From an uncultured Collinsella sp. (lineage in GTDB: Bacteria; Actinomycetota; Coriobacteriia; Coriobacteriales; Coriobacteriaceae), in the NCBI GenBank assembly GCA_900759045.1, contig CAAETU010000003.1, forward strand, positions 1 through 57,335: a stretch of DNA of 57,335 bases, in the 5' to 3' direction. A program made the translations under genes and the position numbers. Shown one piece after another: positions 18,211 to 26,811 of this stretch (positions are counted from its first letter, which is position 1; each line of letters opens with the position of its first letter). Under the pieces are notes generated by a model. That model did not search any database and was not told the DNA's origin. It saw nothing but the letters and a program-made list of their open reading frames with translations.

Positions 18211-19299
18211 ATGGATTTGCTGATTGATATTCTGCTCGACGCCGGCAAGGACACGCTCTCGCTGGTGCCGTTCTTGTTGGTGACATATCTGGTCCTCGAG
18301 ACGCTCGAGCATGTTGCGGGCGATCGCGTCAACGGCGCCATCAAGCGTGCCGGCGCCGCTGGCCCCGTGGTCGGCTCGTTGCTGGGCATAGTGCCGCAGT
18401 GCGGCTTTTCGGCCATGGCGGCAACGCTATACGCCGGTCGCGTCGTGACGCTGGGAACCCTGGTGGCGGTGTTTCTCTCGACCTCCGACGAGATGCTGCC
18501 GCTGCTACTTGCCGAGCAGGTTCCCGTGCAGACTATGGCGATGCTTTTGGCTTCGAAAGCGCTGATCGCGCTGGTCACGGGCTTTATCGTGGATGCTGCC
18601 ATTCGTGGCCTGCGTCGCAACGCCCGCGCGCATGCGGCGATTCGTCGTACCGTGTTGGGGACCACTGTCAATCCGGCGCACGTTAACTGCGCGCATGACG
18701 ACCACAGCGGCGGTGACATCATCGACGAGGTGGCCGAGGCGGGCGTGAGCGCCGACCACATCCATGAGCTGTGTGAGCGCGACCATTGCGGTTGTGATGA
18801 CGACGAAGACGAGCACGGACATGGACATGGCCACGATCACGGTCATGAGGGCGAGCATGAACACCATCATGACCACGGTCACTCCCACTCACACGAAGGT
18901 GCGCCCGTCCTGTCGATTATCCGCAGCGCCATCTCGCATACCGTGCAGGTCTCGGTATTCATTTTCCTAGTGACGCTGATTCTGGTCGCCGTGCTCGAGA
19001 CCTTTGGCGAGTCCGCGATCGAGCAGTTCCTGCGTGGCAACGAGACGCTCGCCGTCCTGGGTTCGGCGCTTGTCGGCCTGATCCCCAACTGCTCGGCGAG
19101 CGTGGTCATTACGCAGCTGTATCTGGAAGGCGCGCTGCAACTGGCGCCGATGCTTGCCGGCACGCTCATTTCCGCCGGCGTGGGCTACCTGGTGCTGTTC
19201 CGCACCAACCGCAGCGCCCGCGAAAACGCCGTGTTCCTGGTCATGATGTACGTCATCGGCGCTGGCTGGGGCCTCGTCCTATCTGCCTTTGGCCTCTAA
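18211..19299 (+). CDS. Putative manganese/heavy-metal exporter with His-rich loop (ArsP_2-like permease)
   Basis: 362 aa, about 8-10 membrane segments in two similar halves, each with a Pro-x-Cys motif: GIVPQCGFSAMAATLYAG (about 59-76) and GLIPNCSASVVITQLYLEG. The halves are joined by a cytoplasmic loop (about 156-230) very rich in His and Asp, likely a metal buffer or sensor. This matches the family annotated as putative manganese transporter / 10TM heavy-metal exporter. Direction of transport is inferred. GAAAGG precedes ATG 18211. A strong promoter-like region with a candidate MntR box lies directly upstream. Confidence 0.82.
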   Translation: MDLLIDILLDAGKDTLSLVPFLLVTYLVLETLEHVAGDRVNGAIKRAGAAGPVVGSLLGIVPQCGFSAMAATLYAGRVVTLGTLVAVFLSTSDEMLPLLLAEQVPVQTMAMLLASKALIALVTGFIVDAAIRGLRRNARAHAAIRRTVLGTTVNPAHVNCAHDDHSGGDIIDEVAEAGVSADHIHELCERDHCGCDDDEDEHGHGHGHDHGHEGEHEHHHDHGHSHSHEGAPVLSIIRSAISHTVQVSVFIFLVTLILVAVLETFGESAIEQFLRGNETLAVLGSALVGLIPNCSASVVITQLYLEGALQLAPMLAGTLISAGVGYLVLFRTNRSARENAVFLVMMYVIGAGWGLVLSAFGL

Positions 19300-19312
19300 G
19301 TAGTCCTAACAA

Positions 19313-19385
19313 AACGGGCTTCAAAATAGCCATGCACGGCGCCTGCACAATGCGGCGACGCATGGCATTTTGAAGCCCGTTTTTT
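19313..19385 (+). terminator. Long hairpin terminator after the metal exporter
   Basis: AACGGGCTTCAAAATAGCCATGC (23 bp, from 19313) pairs with GCATGGC-ATTTTGAAGCCCGTT (19360-19381) with one bulged base, then TTTTT. Confidence 0.85.
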
Positions 19386-19427
19386 GTTGAGCCACGGATC
19401 CTGAGCGCTCACACCGTCCAAAACAAA

Positions 19428-19463
19428 AAGGCAGATTTTTAGGCATCTCCCAAAAATCTGCCT
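19428..19463 (-). terminator. Intrinsic terminator of the yaiI-hdeD operon
   Basis: AAGGCAGATTTTT and AAAAATCTGCCTT form a 13-bp stem; on the minus strand a T-rich run follows (complement of 19419-19428). Confidence 0.8.
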
Positions 19464-19466
19464 TGG

Positions 19467-19949
19467 TTAGCGCAGCAGCTCGGTGAGGTTGCGCTTAAAG
19501 CGGGCGCGGTCTTCGCTGGTGAAGGCTGCTGGCCCGCGGGTGCGACCGCCAGCGCGGCGCACCTTCTTTTCTTCGTGACGAATAAACAGCTGCATGTCGA
19601 TGGTCGCCTTGTCGTACACGCGCCCGCGCACGCCGATGGCGGAGGCATCGCGGCCGAGTACCATGCTCGCCAGGCCAATGTCCTGCGTCACGACCACGTC
19701 GCCCGCCTGCAGACGTTCGACAATGGCAAAGTCGGCACTATCGGCGCCCACGCTCACATCGAGCGTGGTGACCCAAAAGCCGCGTCGCGCGTGCTCGGCA
19801 TCGCGCGGGTCGTCGCGGCGAATGTGCCGCTCCAGGTTCTGCGTGCTGTTGCCGGCGATAACCACGGCAACGCCCGCCCGCCGCGCGCAGTCGATCGACT
19901 CGCGCGTAACCGGGCAGGCGTCGGCATCAATAAACAGCGTTCGCGGCAT
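19467..19949 (-). CDS. YaiI/YqxD family (UPF0178, DUF188) protein
   Basis: 160 aa, full length for the family. Typical start FIDADACPVTRE, then GDVVVTQDIGLA and the C-terminal RGPAAFTSEDRARF stretch. The fold is PIN-like with conserved acidic residues (DADACP, TQD), which suggests but does not prove nuclease activity. Stop is followed by a terminator hairpin. It directly abuts the upstream HdeD-like gene with no gap, so the two are cotranscribed. Confidence 0.92.
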   Translation of the reverse strand: MPRTLFIDADACPVTRESIDCARRAGVAVVIAGNSTQNLERHIRRDDPRDAEHARRGFWVTTLDVSVGADSADFAIVERLQAGDVVVTQDIGLASMVLGRDASAIGVRGRVYDKATIDMQLFIRHEEKKVRRAGGRTRGPAAFTSEDRARFKRNLTELLR

Positions 19950-20552
19950 CTAGTGCACCAGCTTGCCAAAGCGGATAGCACGAATAATGAGCGTCACGCC
20001 AAATACCAGGAGCGCGGCGCCGCTAAAGATGACGAGCATCTTTGCCGACCACAGCGGATAGATAAACACGAACATGCCGGCGATGATGGAGAGCGCGCCG
20101 CTCAGGATGGCGAGGGCGCGGCTAGACGAAAGCTCGGACTCCAGAATGGACATGACACCTTCGACGATCCAGCCAAAGCCGGCCACGACCACCACGAGCG
20201 TGGTGAGCGTCGCGGTCGAGAAGGCCTGATTGCGCAGGATTATGACGCCGCCCAGAATGATGAGCAGGTTGGAGATGATGCTCGTCACGCGCCAGCCGGC
20301 GGGCAGCAGCGGCTCAAAAATGGCGGTGAACAGCCTAATGGCTGCCGTGATTATAAAGTAGAAGCCCAGGACGGTCGTCAAAAAGACGAGGGACTTGGCG
20401 GGCGCAAACAGCAGCGCGATGCCGGCAAGCAGCGCGATGACGCCCGTGACGGCGTAAATCCAGCGCACGGCCTTGATTGCCTTGCCTGCCATGCTTTTCT
20501 CGTCAAATCCAAACAGATTCGACTGCTGGTCGTCGTTCTTAAAGATGCCCAT
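19950..20552 (-). CDS. HdeD/DUF308-family membrane protein
   Basis: 200 aa with about six hydrophobic segments and the HdeD-like pattern of paired helices (VTGVIALLAGIALLFAP; FYFIITAAIRLFTAI; GWIVEGVMSILE). HdeD is an acid-resistance membrane protein in E. coli; the function here is unknown. ATG 20552 was chosen because AAAGGAG lies 6 bp upstream; the frame extends further upstream without a ribosome site. First gene of a two-gene unit with yaiI. Confidence 0.82.
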   Translation of the reverse strand: MGIFKNDDQQSNLFGFDEKSMAGKAIKAVRWIYAVTGVIALLAGIALLFAPAKSLVFLTTVLGFYFIITAAIRLFTAIFEPLLPAGWRVTSIISNLLIILGGVIILRNQAFSTATLTTLVVVVAGFGWIVEGVMSILESELSSSRALAILSGALSIIAGMFVFIYPLWSAKMLVIFSGAALLVFGVTLIIRAIRFGKLVH

Positions 20553-20767
20553 GAGGTCTCCTTTCCGCACGGCGTTTGCCGTCATTGTTGTTTTTGCGGC
20601 GTATGCCGCAGTTGCTACAACAAGTATCGCCTAAAGGCACCGGCGTATGGGTCGGGGAGGGCGAAATGTAACCCAAAGGTCCCGATTTGTTCTCGTTGTT
20701 CCCTGTGTCGCGACATTTTATTCAACAGATGTAGAACATTGCAGCTCTGTTCGTTATTGCCTGCGTT

Positions 20768-20786
20768 TTAGGTTAGATTTTCCTAA
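20768..20786. promoter_or_regulatory. Candidate DtxR/IdeR iron box upstream of the nitroreductase
   Basis: TTAGGTTAGATTTTCCTAA matches 15 of 19 positions of the DtxR/IdeR consensus TTAGGTTAGGCTAACCTAA. It lies 29 bp upstream of the start codon. Which regulator binds is unknown; one DtxR-family gene is at 13382. Confidence 0.45.
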
Positions 20787-20814
20787 GAACAATTGCCTTG
20801 TATTGGGGGTCTCT

Positions 20815-21486
20815 ATGAACGAAGCTGTTCCCGCGGCGCCGTCGAGCGTGGAGTTGATGGCAAAGCAGGGCTGCGAAAAGCTCGGTCTGGAATCGTTTGA
20901 CGCGCTGGTCCGTCGTGCTCGCACATGCCGTCGCTTTGACGAGTCCATGCGCGTGCCGCGCGAGTTTTTGCTCGAGCTGGCAGAGCTGGCGCACCTGGCT
21001 CCCTGCGGCGCCAATGCTCAGCGCCTACGCTTTCATGTGGTGAGCGACGCCGAGGAGTGTTCGAGCTTATTTGAAAAGCTCGCATGGGCTGGTGCGCTCA
21101 AGGATTGGTCGGGTCCTGTCGAGGGCGAGCGCCCGACCGGCTATATCGCGATCCTTGCCGAGCGTCCCGCTCCGGGCAAGCCTGCCGCGCCAATTACCGA
21201 GGCAGACGCTGGTATCGCCGCGCAGACGATGATGCTCGCCGCCCGCAGCGCTACGCCCGAGGTGGCGGCGTGCATGTTCAAGGCTTTTCCGCCTCGTGCG
21301 ATTGATGTCATGGGACTTGACGGCGACAAGTACGAGGTCAAGCTGATTATGGTCTTTGGCGTTCCCGCCGAGACACAGGTGATCGATACAATTGATTCCA
21401 ACCCGGATGGCTCTATCAATTACTGGCGTGATGAGGCACAGGTACACCACGTACCCAAGCGCCCGCTTGCCGACGTGCTGGTGTAG
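20815..21486 (+). CDS. Nitroreductase-family flavoprotein
   Basis: 223 aa. FDALVRRARTCRRFDESMRVP is the FMN-contact N-terminus of the nitroreductase fold; LAHLAPCGANAQRLRFHVV supplies the second FMN loop; EADAGIAAQTMMLAA and the C-terminal VMVFGVPAE segment fit. The role is probably reduction of quinones, flavins or nitro compounds; the partner is unknown. ATG 20815 follows a GGGGG ribosome-site-like run. An iron-box-like palindrome lies upstream, which would fit expression during iron limitation. The unit diverges from the HdeD-like gene. Confidence 0.87.
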   Translation: MNEAVPAAPSSVELMAKQGCEKLGLESFDALVRRARTCRRFDESMRVPREFLLELAELAHLAPCGANAQRLRFHVVSDAEECSSLFEKLAWAGALKDWSGPVEGERPTGYIAILAERPAPGKPAAPITEADAGIAAQTMMLAARSATPEVAACMFKAFPPRAIDVMGLDGDKYEVKLIMVFGVPAETQVIDTIDSNPDGSINYWRDEAQVHHVPKRPLADVLV

Positions 21487-21514
21487 CTGCGTCGTTGCGG
21501 CGCGATCCGGCGGC

Positions 21515-21552
21515 AAAACCACCACAAAGGCGCCTGTTCCCTTTGCGGTGGT
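21515..21552. repeat. Dispersed inverted repeat, ACCACCACAAAGG family, copy 2
   Basis: AAAACCACCACAAAGG (21515-21530) and CCTTTGCGGTGGT (21540-21552) around CGCCTGTTC. It sits between the nitroreductase and the first histidine phosphatase, immediately before the latter's ribosome site. Confidence 0.8.
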
Positions 21553-21567
21553 GCGAGGGGAGGGCGT

Positions 21568-22110
21568 GTGGCCGATCTGTATTTGGTGCGGCATGGGCAG
21601 ACTGAGCTCAATGTGCAGAACATTTTGCAGGGCTGGCAAGACTCGCCGCTCACAGAGCGCGGGTGCGAGCAGGCGCTGGCGACGCGCGCGGCGTTTGAGG
21701 ACCGTGGCGTGACGTTTGACCATGCGTATTCGTCTCCGTTGGGTCGGGCGCAGCGTACGGCTGAGCTTATCGTTGGCGAGGACCTTCCCATAGAGCTGGT
21801 CGACGACCTGCGCGAGTGGCATCTGGGCTCGCTGGAGGGCACATCAAATCGCGACATGCCGTCGCAGCCCTGGGGTGATTATCCGGTGGCCTTTGGTGGC
21901 GAGTCTGAAGGCGAGCTTCGGGCGCGCATGGTTGCAACGCTGTCCCGTATTATGGCTCGACCGCAGCACGATTGTGTGCTTGCAGTCTCTCATGGCTCTG
22001 CCTGCCAGGAGTTTCTTGAGTATGTGGTCGGCGGGGGAGAACAGCCCGACAACGGCGCCGTGCTTCATTTTAGCTATTGTGATGGGGCGTTTTCGCTCCT
22101 TGATTGGTAA
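21568..22110 (+). CDS. Histidine phosphatase family protein (phosphoglycerate-mutase-like), paralogue 1
   Basis: 180 aa. LVRHGQTELN has the catalytic RHG motif; EWHLGSLEG carries the proton-donor Glu region; AVSHGSACQEF has the second catalytic His. Small-molecule phosphatase of the CobC/GpmB type; the substrate is unknown. Starts at GTG 21568 behind a GGGGAGGG ribosome site. The next gene is a diverged paralogue 19 bp downstream, so this is a tandem duplication in one operon. Confidence 0.9.
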   Translation: MADLYLVRHGQTELNVQNILQGWQDSPLTERGCEQALATRAAFEDRGVTFDHAYSSPLGRAQRTAELIVGEDLPIELVDDLREWHLGSLEGTSNRDMPSQPWGDYPVAFGGESEGELRARMVATLSRIMARPQHDCVLAVSHGSACQEFLEYVVGGGEQPDNGAVLHFSYCDGAFSLLDW

Positions 22111-22129
22111 CGAGCGAAAGGACCCCCCT

Positions 22130-22765
22130 ATGAATAAAGATCTGTATCTGGTCCGTCATGGACAGACGATATTCAACCTTAAGCGCATTATTCAGGGTTG
22201 GAGCGATTCGCCACTCACGCAGCTTGGTTGCGACCAGGCGGTGCGCGCCGGTATGTTCTTGCGTGCGCGCGGCATCGAACCCGATCATGCCTACACCTCC
22301 ACACTGCACCGCACCGAGCAGACTATCGCCAACCTGTGGCCGGGCCTTGCCTACGAGCGCCTTGATGGCCTGCGCGAGTGGTTTTTTGGCGACTTTGAGG
22401 CCGAGCGCGTGATGCTCATGCCCGAGCGCCCATGGCGTGACTTTTATCGTCAGTTTGGTGGTGAGGGGCAGATGCAGGTGCGCGAGCGCATGGTGTCGAC
22501 GTTGACCGATCTTATGCGAAGTCCGGACCATTCGTGCGTGCTCGCGGTGAGCCATGCCTCGGCCATCAAGGAATTTTTGGACCACGTGAGGGGAGCGGCG
22601 GCCGACGAGCGCGAGCGCGTGCCGGGCAACTGTTCGGTGCTGCATTTTGCATTTGACGATGCGACGGATACGTTTGAACTGGTCGAAGTCTTTACGCAAG
22701 AAGATTATGCGCGCGAGCTGGGTCTTGAGCCGCTCTTGGTGGCAGCGGGTCCGCAGCGCGGGTAG
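22130..22765 (+). CDS. Histidine phosphatase family protein, paralogue 2
   Basis: 211 aa. Same motifs as its upstream neighbour: LVRHGQTIFNLKRIIQGWSD, REWFFGDFE, and AVSHASAIKEFLDHV, with a longer C-terminal tail (FTQEDYARELGLEPLL). GAAAGGA precedes ATG 22130. The conserved QGWxDSPLT segment in both copies points to a shared origin; the divergence suggests different substrates. A GC-rich hairpin follows at 22816. Confidence 0.9.
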   Translation: MNKDLYLVRHGQTIFNLKRIIQGWSDSPLTQLGCDQAVRAGMFLRARGIEPDHAYTSTLHRTEQTIANLWPGLAYERLDGLREWFFGDFEAERVMLMPERPWRDFYRQFGGEGQMQVRERMVSTLTDLMRSPDHSCVLAVSHASAIKEFLDHVRGAAADERERVPGNCSVLHFAFDDATDTFELVEVFTQEDYARELGLEPLLVAAGPQRG

Positions 22766-22815
22766 CGCGGGCGTGGCGATGCGGATTGCCGACATCATTG
22801 CTCGATGCGAAAGGG

Positions 22816-22842
22816 GCGGGGATGCATGCGCATGTATCCCCG
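22816..22842. terminator. Hairpin between convergent genes
   Basis: GCGGGGATGCATG pairs with CATGTATCCCCGC (one G-T pair). It lies between the convergent histidine phosphatase and DUF1015 genes; only short T runs flank it. Confidence 0.55.
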
Positions 22843-22892
22843 CACCTTGTTTGTCGAGCTGCCGAGTCTTTGTGCCGGGCGTTTAGGCCCTG

Positions 22893-23573
22893 TTAGAACC
22901 GTGCGATCTGGTGGGTGAGCAGACCCGTCGGAACCTGCGGTGCGCCGCCGGCAACCTGCGCGGCGGGGAACAGCGCGGCTACGGCAAAGTTGAACGGCTC
23001 TTTGCCCGTGTAGGCGCCGGCTGCGCGGGCTTCGTCTGCCAGGAGCTGCGCCGCCCCTGCTAGCGCGGCAGCATAGGTGGGGTCGTCTGCCGGCGCCGGC
23101 TCCGGTGCCTGGTCGAGCATGGCTCGGATGGCGGCAACGGCGTCCTCGCGCTTGACCTCCCACGCGCGGTGCGTAATGCCGGCGGGGTCGGTGACGGCAT
23201 AGAGCGACGCGCCCTCTTTGGCGGCACCGAGGATGATATCCATAACGGGCGAGGCTTCGTAGGCGAGCGACACGGGGCGCGGCTGCACCTTAAGCTCGGC
23301 GATTGCACGGGCGGCTGCAGCCGCATCTGCGGGGGTCGCGCCGTCGCCCGTCAGTACGCCGACCGGGCAAATTGCCACAACGCCCGTCACGCGCCCTGGC
23401 TCTCCGGAGCATTCGTACACGTAATACGCCGCGCCCGGATCTTTGAGCATGAGCCCGTCGGCAATGGCGCCGCGCAGGGCGTCGTTGCCGCTTAGGATGT
23501 CGCCCATCTGCGGCAGCGCTTCGAGCACGCGGTCCTGAGCTGGGCGGATGCAGGGAAACGGAAGTGCTTTCAT
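22893..23573 (-). CDS. Shortened DUF1015-family protein (SerC/SerA-associated)
   Basis: 226 aa, about half the usual DUF1015 length. Family segments are still visible in order: start PFPCIRPAQDRV; AYYVYECSGEPGRVTGVVA; QPRPVSLAYEASP; DPAGITHRAWEV; and GKEPFNFAVAALFPAAQV. The usual Ala-Asp-Gly-His-His-Arg motif has become ADDPTY, so any catalytic or binding site there is lost. DUF1015 genes often sit next to serC-serA; here serA and serC are 2-5 kb upstream on the same strand, separated by a decayed gene and an orphan insert. Function unknown. Confidence 0.7.
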   Translation of the reverse strand: MKALPFPCIRPAQDRVLEALPQMGDILSGNDALRGAIADGLMLKDPGAAYYVYECSGEPGRVTGVVAICPVGVLTGDGATPADAAAAARAIAELKVQPRPVSLAYEASPVMDIILGAAKEGASLYAVTDPAGITHRAWEVKREDAVAAIRAMLDQAPEPAPADDPTYAAALAGAAQLLADEARAAGAYTGKEPFNFAVAALFPAAQVAGGAPQVPTGLLTHQIARF

Positions 23574-23612
23574 GGGCGGTCCTAACGCGCGAGTCGGTTT
23601 GTTCGCGGCTTA

Positions 23613-24125
23613 TTATGCCCCAACTTGGACGCTTGCGTCCCAGAGCGTGTTGTCAACAAGCGCGATGAGCACGTTCTGGCAGCGAACGATATCGGCATGG
23701 GGCACATACTCGTTGGGCTTGTGCGCGAGCGCTAACGAGCCGGGGCCGTAGCTCATGCAATTGTGGTTACCTGTCTTACCGGCAATGACGGCGGTATCGG
23801 TGTAGCCAGTAAAGAAGCCGACGGTCGTGTCCGCGTCCGTCACGTCATCGGCGGCGCGCTTGAGCGCAGCTAGAAGGGGAGAGTTCGGGTCGCGCTCGAT
23901 GGCGGGGCGATCGCCCGTCACGGCGAAACTGCCATGGCAACCGGGAACCGCGGCCTCGGCGGTGGCAGTGGCCTGCTCGACCATGTTGATCGCGGCGGCC
24001 GTATCGGTCGGCGGCGTCGGGCGCATGTCGACCCAGACCTTGGCGTGGTCGGGCACGACAAAGGGGCGATAGCCGCCCTCGTCATCATCAACCATATGAA
24101 ACCTCACGATCAGTTTGCTTTGCAA
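23613..24125 (-). pseudogene. C-terminal remnant of an M20-family peptidase
   Basis: About 165 codons encode only the end of an M20 enzyme: the second half of the dimerisation domain (FVVPDHAKVWVDMRPTP) and the final catalytic-domain part with CMSYGPGSLALAHKPNEYV. The N-terminal half, with the first metal ligands and the catalytic Glu, is absent; upstream the frame closes with a TGA within about 15 bp. The break (about 24,120) coincides with the start of a lower-GC stretch carrying an orphan gene, which suggests insertion or deletion destroyed it. No normal start codon with ribosome site precedes it. Confidence 0.8.
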
Positions 24126-24248
24126 ACCGATTGTGAGTCACCTGCAGATTCGCGACGCGCGCGTAGCAGTATTTACCGTTCGCAGGCCGAGCCAGCGCGT
24201 TTGCCGTCCGGGCGGGCTCGCAAACGACGTAGCGGGTACGTATCCTTC

Positions 24249-25298
24249 ATGGACGACATGCTGTGCGACATATCCGCCTTTCGGTATCACCGGATACCTC
24301 CACAGGTCTTGGCAATAATGCCGGACCTGCCCGATTCTGCGGACGATCCGCGCAGGGAGCGCCTTTGTGAGCATCCGCTTGTCAAGCATTTCCTGGGCAC
24401 CCCGTTACACGTGTTGGCGCAGGGCGGCTGCGGACGTAAAGGCGGTCGCATTGTCAGACATGTTTGGAACGGGGGGAGGCCGTTTGGCTCCGTGCGGCAG
24501 ACGGAGTTTGGCCTTGATGTCGCGTCCCCGCTCTTTACGCTGCTGACCCTGGCTTCCTCGGTCTCAAACGAGCGTCTGATCATGTGCATGTATGAGATGT
24601 GCGGCACCTTTGCCGTGTGCAAGATTGCGCCTCAAGTAAAGTTGGCGCTTGAGCAGGCATATGGGAGCCGGTGGGGTGACGCACGGTCGGGCTGGGAAAA
24701 CGTAAGGGACGCCTCGGGGAATCCAACGGACTTGTGGAAACGACCTCCCTTGATCGAGCTCTCTGACCTTACGGAGTTCGCCAATAAGATCCAGGGACTC
24801 CGCGGTGCTAAATCATTCACGCGTGCCGCGAAATGCATTACGGGAATTGTGGCATCGCCGCTTGAGGTCCAAGCTTCGATGCTGTTTGGCCTTTCGAGGC
24901 TGCGCGGTGGCGAAGGGTTGCACCTTACCAATAACGTTGAGATTCGCATGACGCGCAGCGCCCGCCTGATTTCGGGGCTTGATAGGCGCTACGCCGATAT
25001 CTTGCTGTCAAATAAGGAGGGCAGCCGAGAGTGCCTGGTTGAATGTCAAGGTAAAGCCATTCACGGATCCATAGAATCCAAGATCTCGGACTCCGATCGA
25101 ACGACGGCCCTGCAAGCCATGGGATATCCCGTCGTTCTGATGACCTATGGTCAGCTGGTTGACTCCGATGCCTTCCGCGTGGTGATGGAGCTTATCATGT
25201 CCTATCTCGATATGCCGTTGAAAGACAAGACGCCGCGGCAGCAGGAGCTCGAACGGCGACTTCGTGAGGAGATTTTTATCGATTGGGCGGGAATGTAG
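24249..25298 (+). CDS. Orphan protein with nuclease-like (DUF559/PD-(D/E)xK-type) C-terminus
   Basis: 349 aa. Not recognised as a named family. The N-terminus (DISAFRYHRIPPQVL) recalls AbiEi/DUF559-type proteins of coriobacteria. The C-terminal 100 residues (YADILLSNKEG, ECLVECQGKA, TALQAMGYPVVLMTYGQL) have the Asp...Glu-x-Gln spacing of restriction-like nuclease folds, with Gln in place of the usual Lys. ATG 24249 lacks a clear ribosome site, so a leaderless or upstream start is possible. Base composition is lower in GC than its neighbours and it sits at the break of an M20 peptidase gene, consistent with horizontal gain. Confidence 0.65.
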   Translation: MDDMLCDISAFRYHRIPPQVLAIMPDLPDSADDPRRERLCEHPLVKHFLGTPLHVLAQGGCGRKGGRIVRHVWNGGRPFGSVRQTEFGLDVASPLFTLLTLASSVSNERLIMCMYEMCGTFAVCKIAPQVKLALEQAYGSRWGDARSGWENVRDASGNPTDLWKRPPLIELSDLTEFANKIQGLRGAKSFTRAAKCITGIVASPLEVQASMLFGLSRLRGGEGLHLTNNVEIRMTRSARLISGLDRRYADILLSNKEGSRECLVECQGKAIHGSIESKISDSDRTTALQAMGYPVVLMTYGQLVDSDAFRVVMELIMSYLDMPLKDKTPRQQELERRLREEIFIDWAGM

Positions 25299-25647
25299 CC
25301 GCGCGGGTAGAAAACGGTCGCGGAAGCTAGGGTTTTAGTTGCGAATAGCCTTCAATTGCTCCTTGGAATTGGCTTGAAAAGTGCTACCTAGAGCAAGTTA
25401 TTTCGGAAAATGGACAGTCAACATTAGTTTGGCATATAGAGATCGATTTTTACCTACTAAAACCCCTGATAAAGCTGTTTGTAAAAGCAGTTGTGCTTAG
25501 CGACTAGGGCCTCACTGTCGATTATCCGAAAAAACTTATTATTGGTAGCATTTTCAAAACCAGCCGGAGCAACGAAATCGGCCCCCGTTTCGTGAAAACG
25601 GGGGCCGAATGGACTTCGTGGTCTGTCTGGCAGGCTTGGCGCCGACG
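25299..25647. other. AT-rich intergenic region downstream of the orphan gene
   Basis: No convincing gene. AT-rich sequence to about 25,550, then ATTTTCAAAACCAGCCGG (25552-25569), a decayed relative of the arm of the 13908-14036 palindrome, then the serA hairpin terminator. The AT-rich part probably belongs to the same acquired segment as the orphan gene. Confidence 0.5.
25578..25608 (-). terminator. Hairpin after serA
   Basis: TCGGCCCCCGTTT and AAACGGGGGCCGA (with one extra A) form a 13-bp stem downstream of serA. The minus-strand tail is TTTCGTT, so it is a fair intrinsic terminator; it also has the GCCCCCGTT core of the nested palindrome at 13908. Confidence 0.6.
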
Positions 25648-26811
25648 CTACTTGATCACGCGCACGCGATACATCGACGGAATCTGCTTGAGCGCCTCGA
25701 TGGTGCTGCTGTTCAGGTGCTCGTCGGTGTCGAACATGGTGTAGGCGTTCTCGCCAGCGGACTCGTTGGTCATACGCTGCACGTTGGCGTTGTCCTTGGC
25801 CAGGATTGCGGTGATCTGGCCGATCATGTTGGGCACGTTGGCGTGCAGGCAGGCGATGCGGCTCGCGGCGCGCGCCTTGCCCATGCTGCAGGCGGGGTAG
25901 TTGACGCTGTGTGCGATGTTGCCGTTCTCCAGGTAATCCTTGAGCTCGCTGATGGCCATGTCGGCACAGTTGGCCTCGGCCTCGCCAGTGCCGGCGCCCG
26001 AGTGAGTGGTGATAAACGTATTGGGCATCTTGACGGTCTTGGGCGTGGCAAAGTCGCAGCTAAACCAGCTGAGCTTGCCCTCGCGCAGGGCAGCGTCGAC
26101 GGCGTCCTCGTCAATGATGGTTTCGCGCGCGTAGTTGATGAGCACGGCGTCGGGCGCCAGCAGGTTAATCTGCTCGGTGCTGATCATGCCGATGGTGTCT
26201 GCCTTGCTGGGCACGTGCACGGTGAGGTAGTCGCAGCCGCGGCAGAGGTCCTCGAGCGTGCCCACGCGCTGCACCTCGCGGCTCAGCACCCACGCGTGCT
26301 CGACGGAAATGAACGGATCGTAGCCGTAGACATCCATGCCCAGATCGACGCAGGCGTTGGCGACCTTGGAGCCCACGTTGCCCAGACCGATAACGCCGAT
26401 GCGCTTGCCCTTGAGCTCGCGGCCCACAAAGGCCTTCTTGGCCTTTTCGGCGTCGACCTGAATCTCGGGGTCGTCGGCGTTGTCGCGCACCCAATTCATC
26501 GACTGCACCACGCCGCGGCTCGAGAGCACCAGCATGCCCAGGACGAGCTCCTTGACGGCGTTGCTGTTGGCGCCGGGGGAGTTAAAGACGACGACGCCCT
26601 TCTTGGCGTACTCCTCGACGGGGATGTTGTTGACGCCGGCGCCGCAGCGGGCGATGGCGCGGATGCCCTCGGGCAGCTCGTAGCCGTGCAGGTCGGTCGA
26701 GCGCATCAGGATGGCGTCGGCCTCCTCGGCGGTGTCCACAAACTCGTAGCCCTCGCCAAACTCGACTTTGCCGTCTTTAGTGATGTCGTCGATGGTCTTA
26801 ATCTTACGCAT
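25648..26811 (-). CDS. serA: D-3-phosphoglycerate dehydrogenase with C-terminal ACT domain
   Basis: 387 aa. First step of serine synthesis: 3-phosphoglycerate to 3-phosphohydroxypyruvate with NAD. The NAD loop is GVIGLGNVGSKVAN; the active-site Arg lies in RCGAGVNN, and the C-terminal active-site stretch is TTHSGAGTGEAEANC. The last 70 residues (NMIGQITAILAKDNANVQRM) are an ACT domain, the usual serine-sensing site. AAGGAG precedes ATG 26811. It follows serC by 70 bp on the same strand, so serC-serA form an operon. Confidence 0.95.
   Translation of the reverse strand: MRKIKTIDDITKDGKVEFGEGYEFVDTAEEADAILMRSTDLHGYELPEGIRAIARCGAGVNNIPVEEYAKKGVVVFNSPGANSNAVKELVLGMLVLSSRGVVQSMNWVRDNADDPEIQVDAEKAKKAFVGRELKGKRIGVIGLGNVGSKVANACVDLGMDVYGYDPFISVEHAWVLSREVQRVGTLEDLCRGCDYLTVHVPSKADTIGMISTEQINLLAPDAVLINYARETIIDEDAVDAALREGKLSWFSCDFATPKTVKMPNTFITTHSGAGTGEAEANCADMAISELKDYLENGNIAHSVNYPACSMGKARAASRIACLHANVPNMIGQITAILAKDNANVQRMTNESAGENAYTMFDTDEHLNSSTIEALKQIPSMYRVRVIK

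Noticed and set aside
23934..24248. Longer N-terminus for the orphan gene at 24249
   Set aside because: The open frame runs antisense through the M20 remnant and shows only shadow coding; ATG 24249 begins the recognisable protein.
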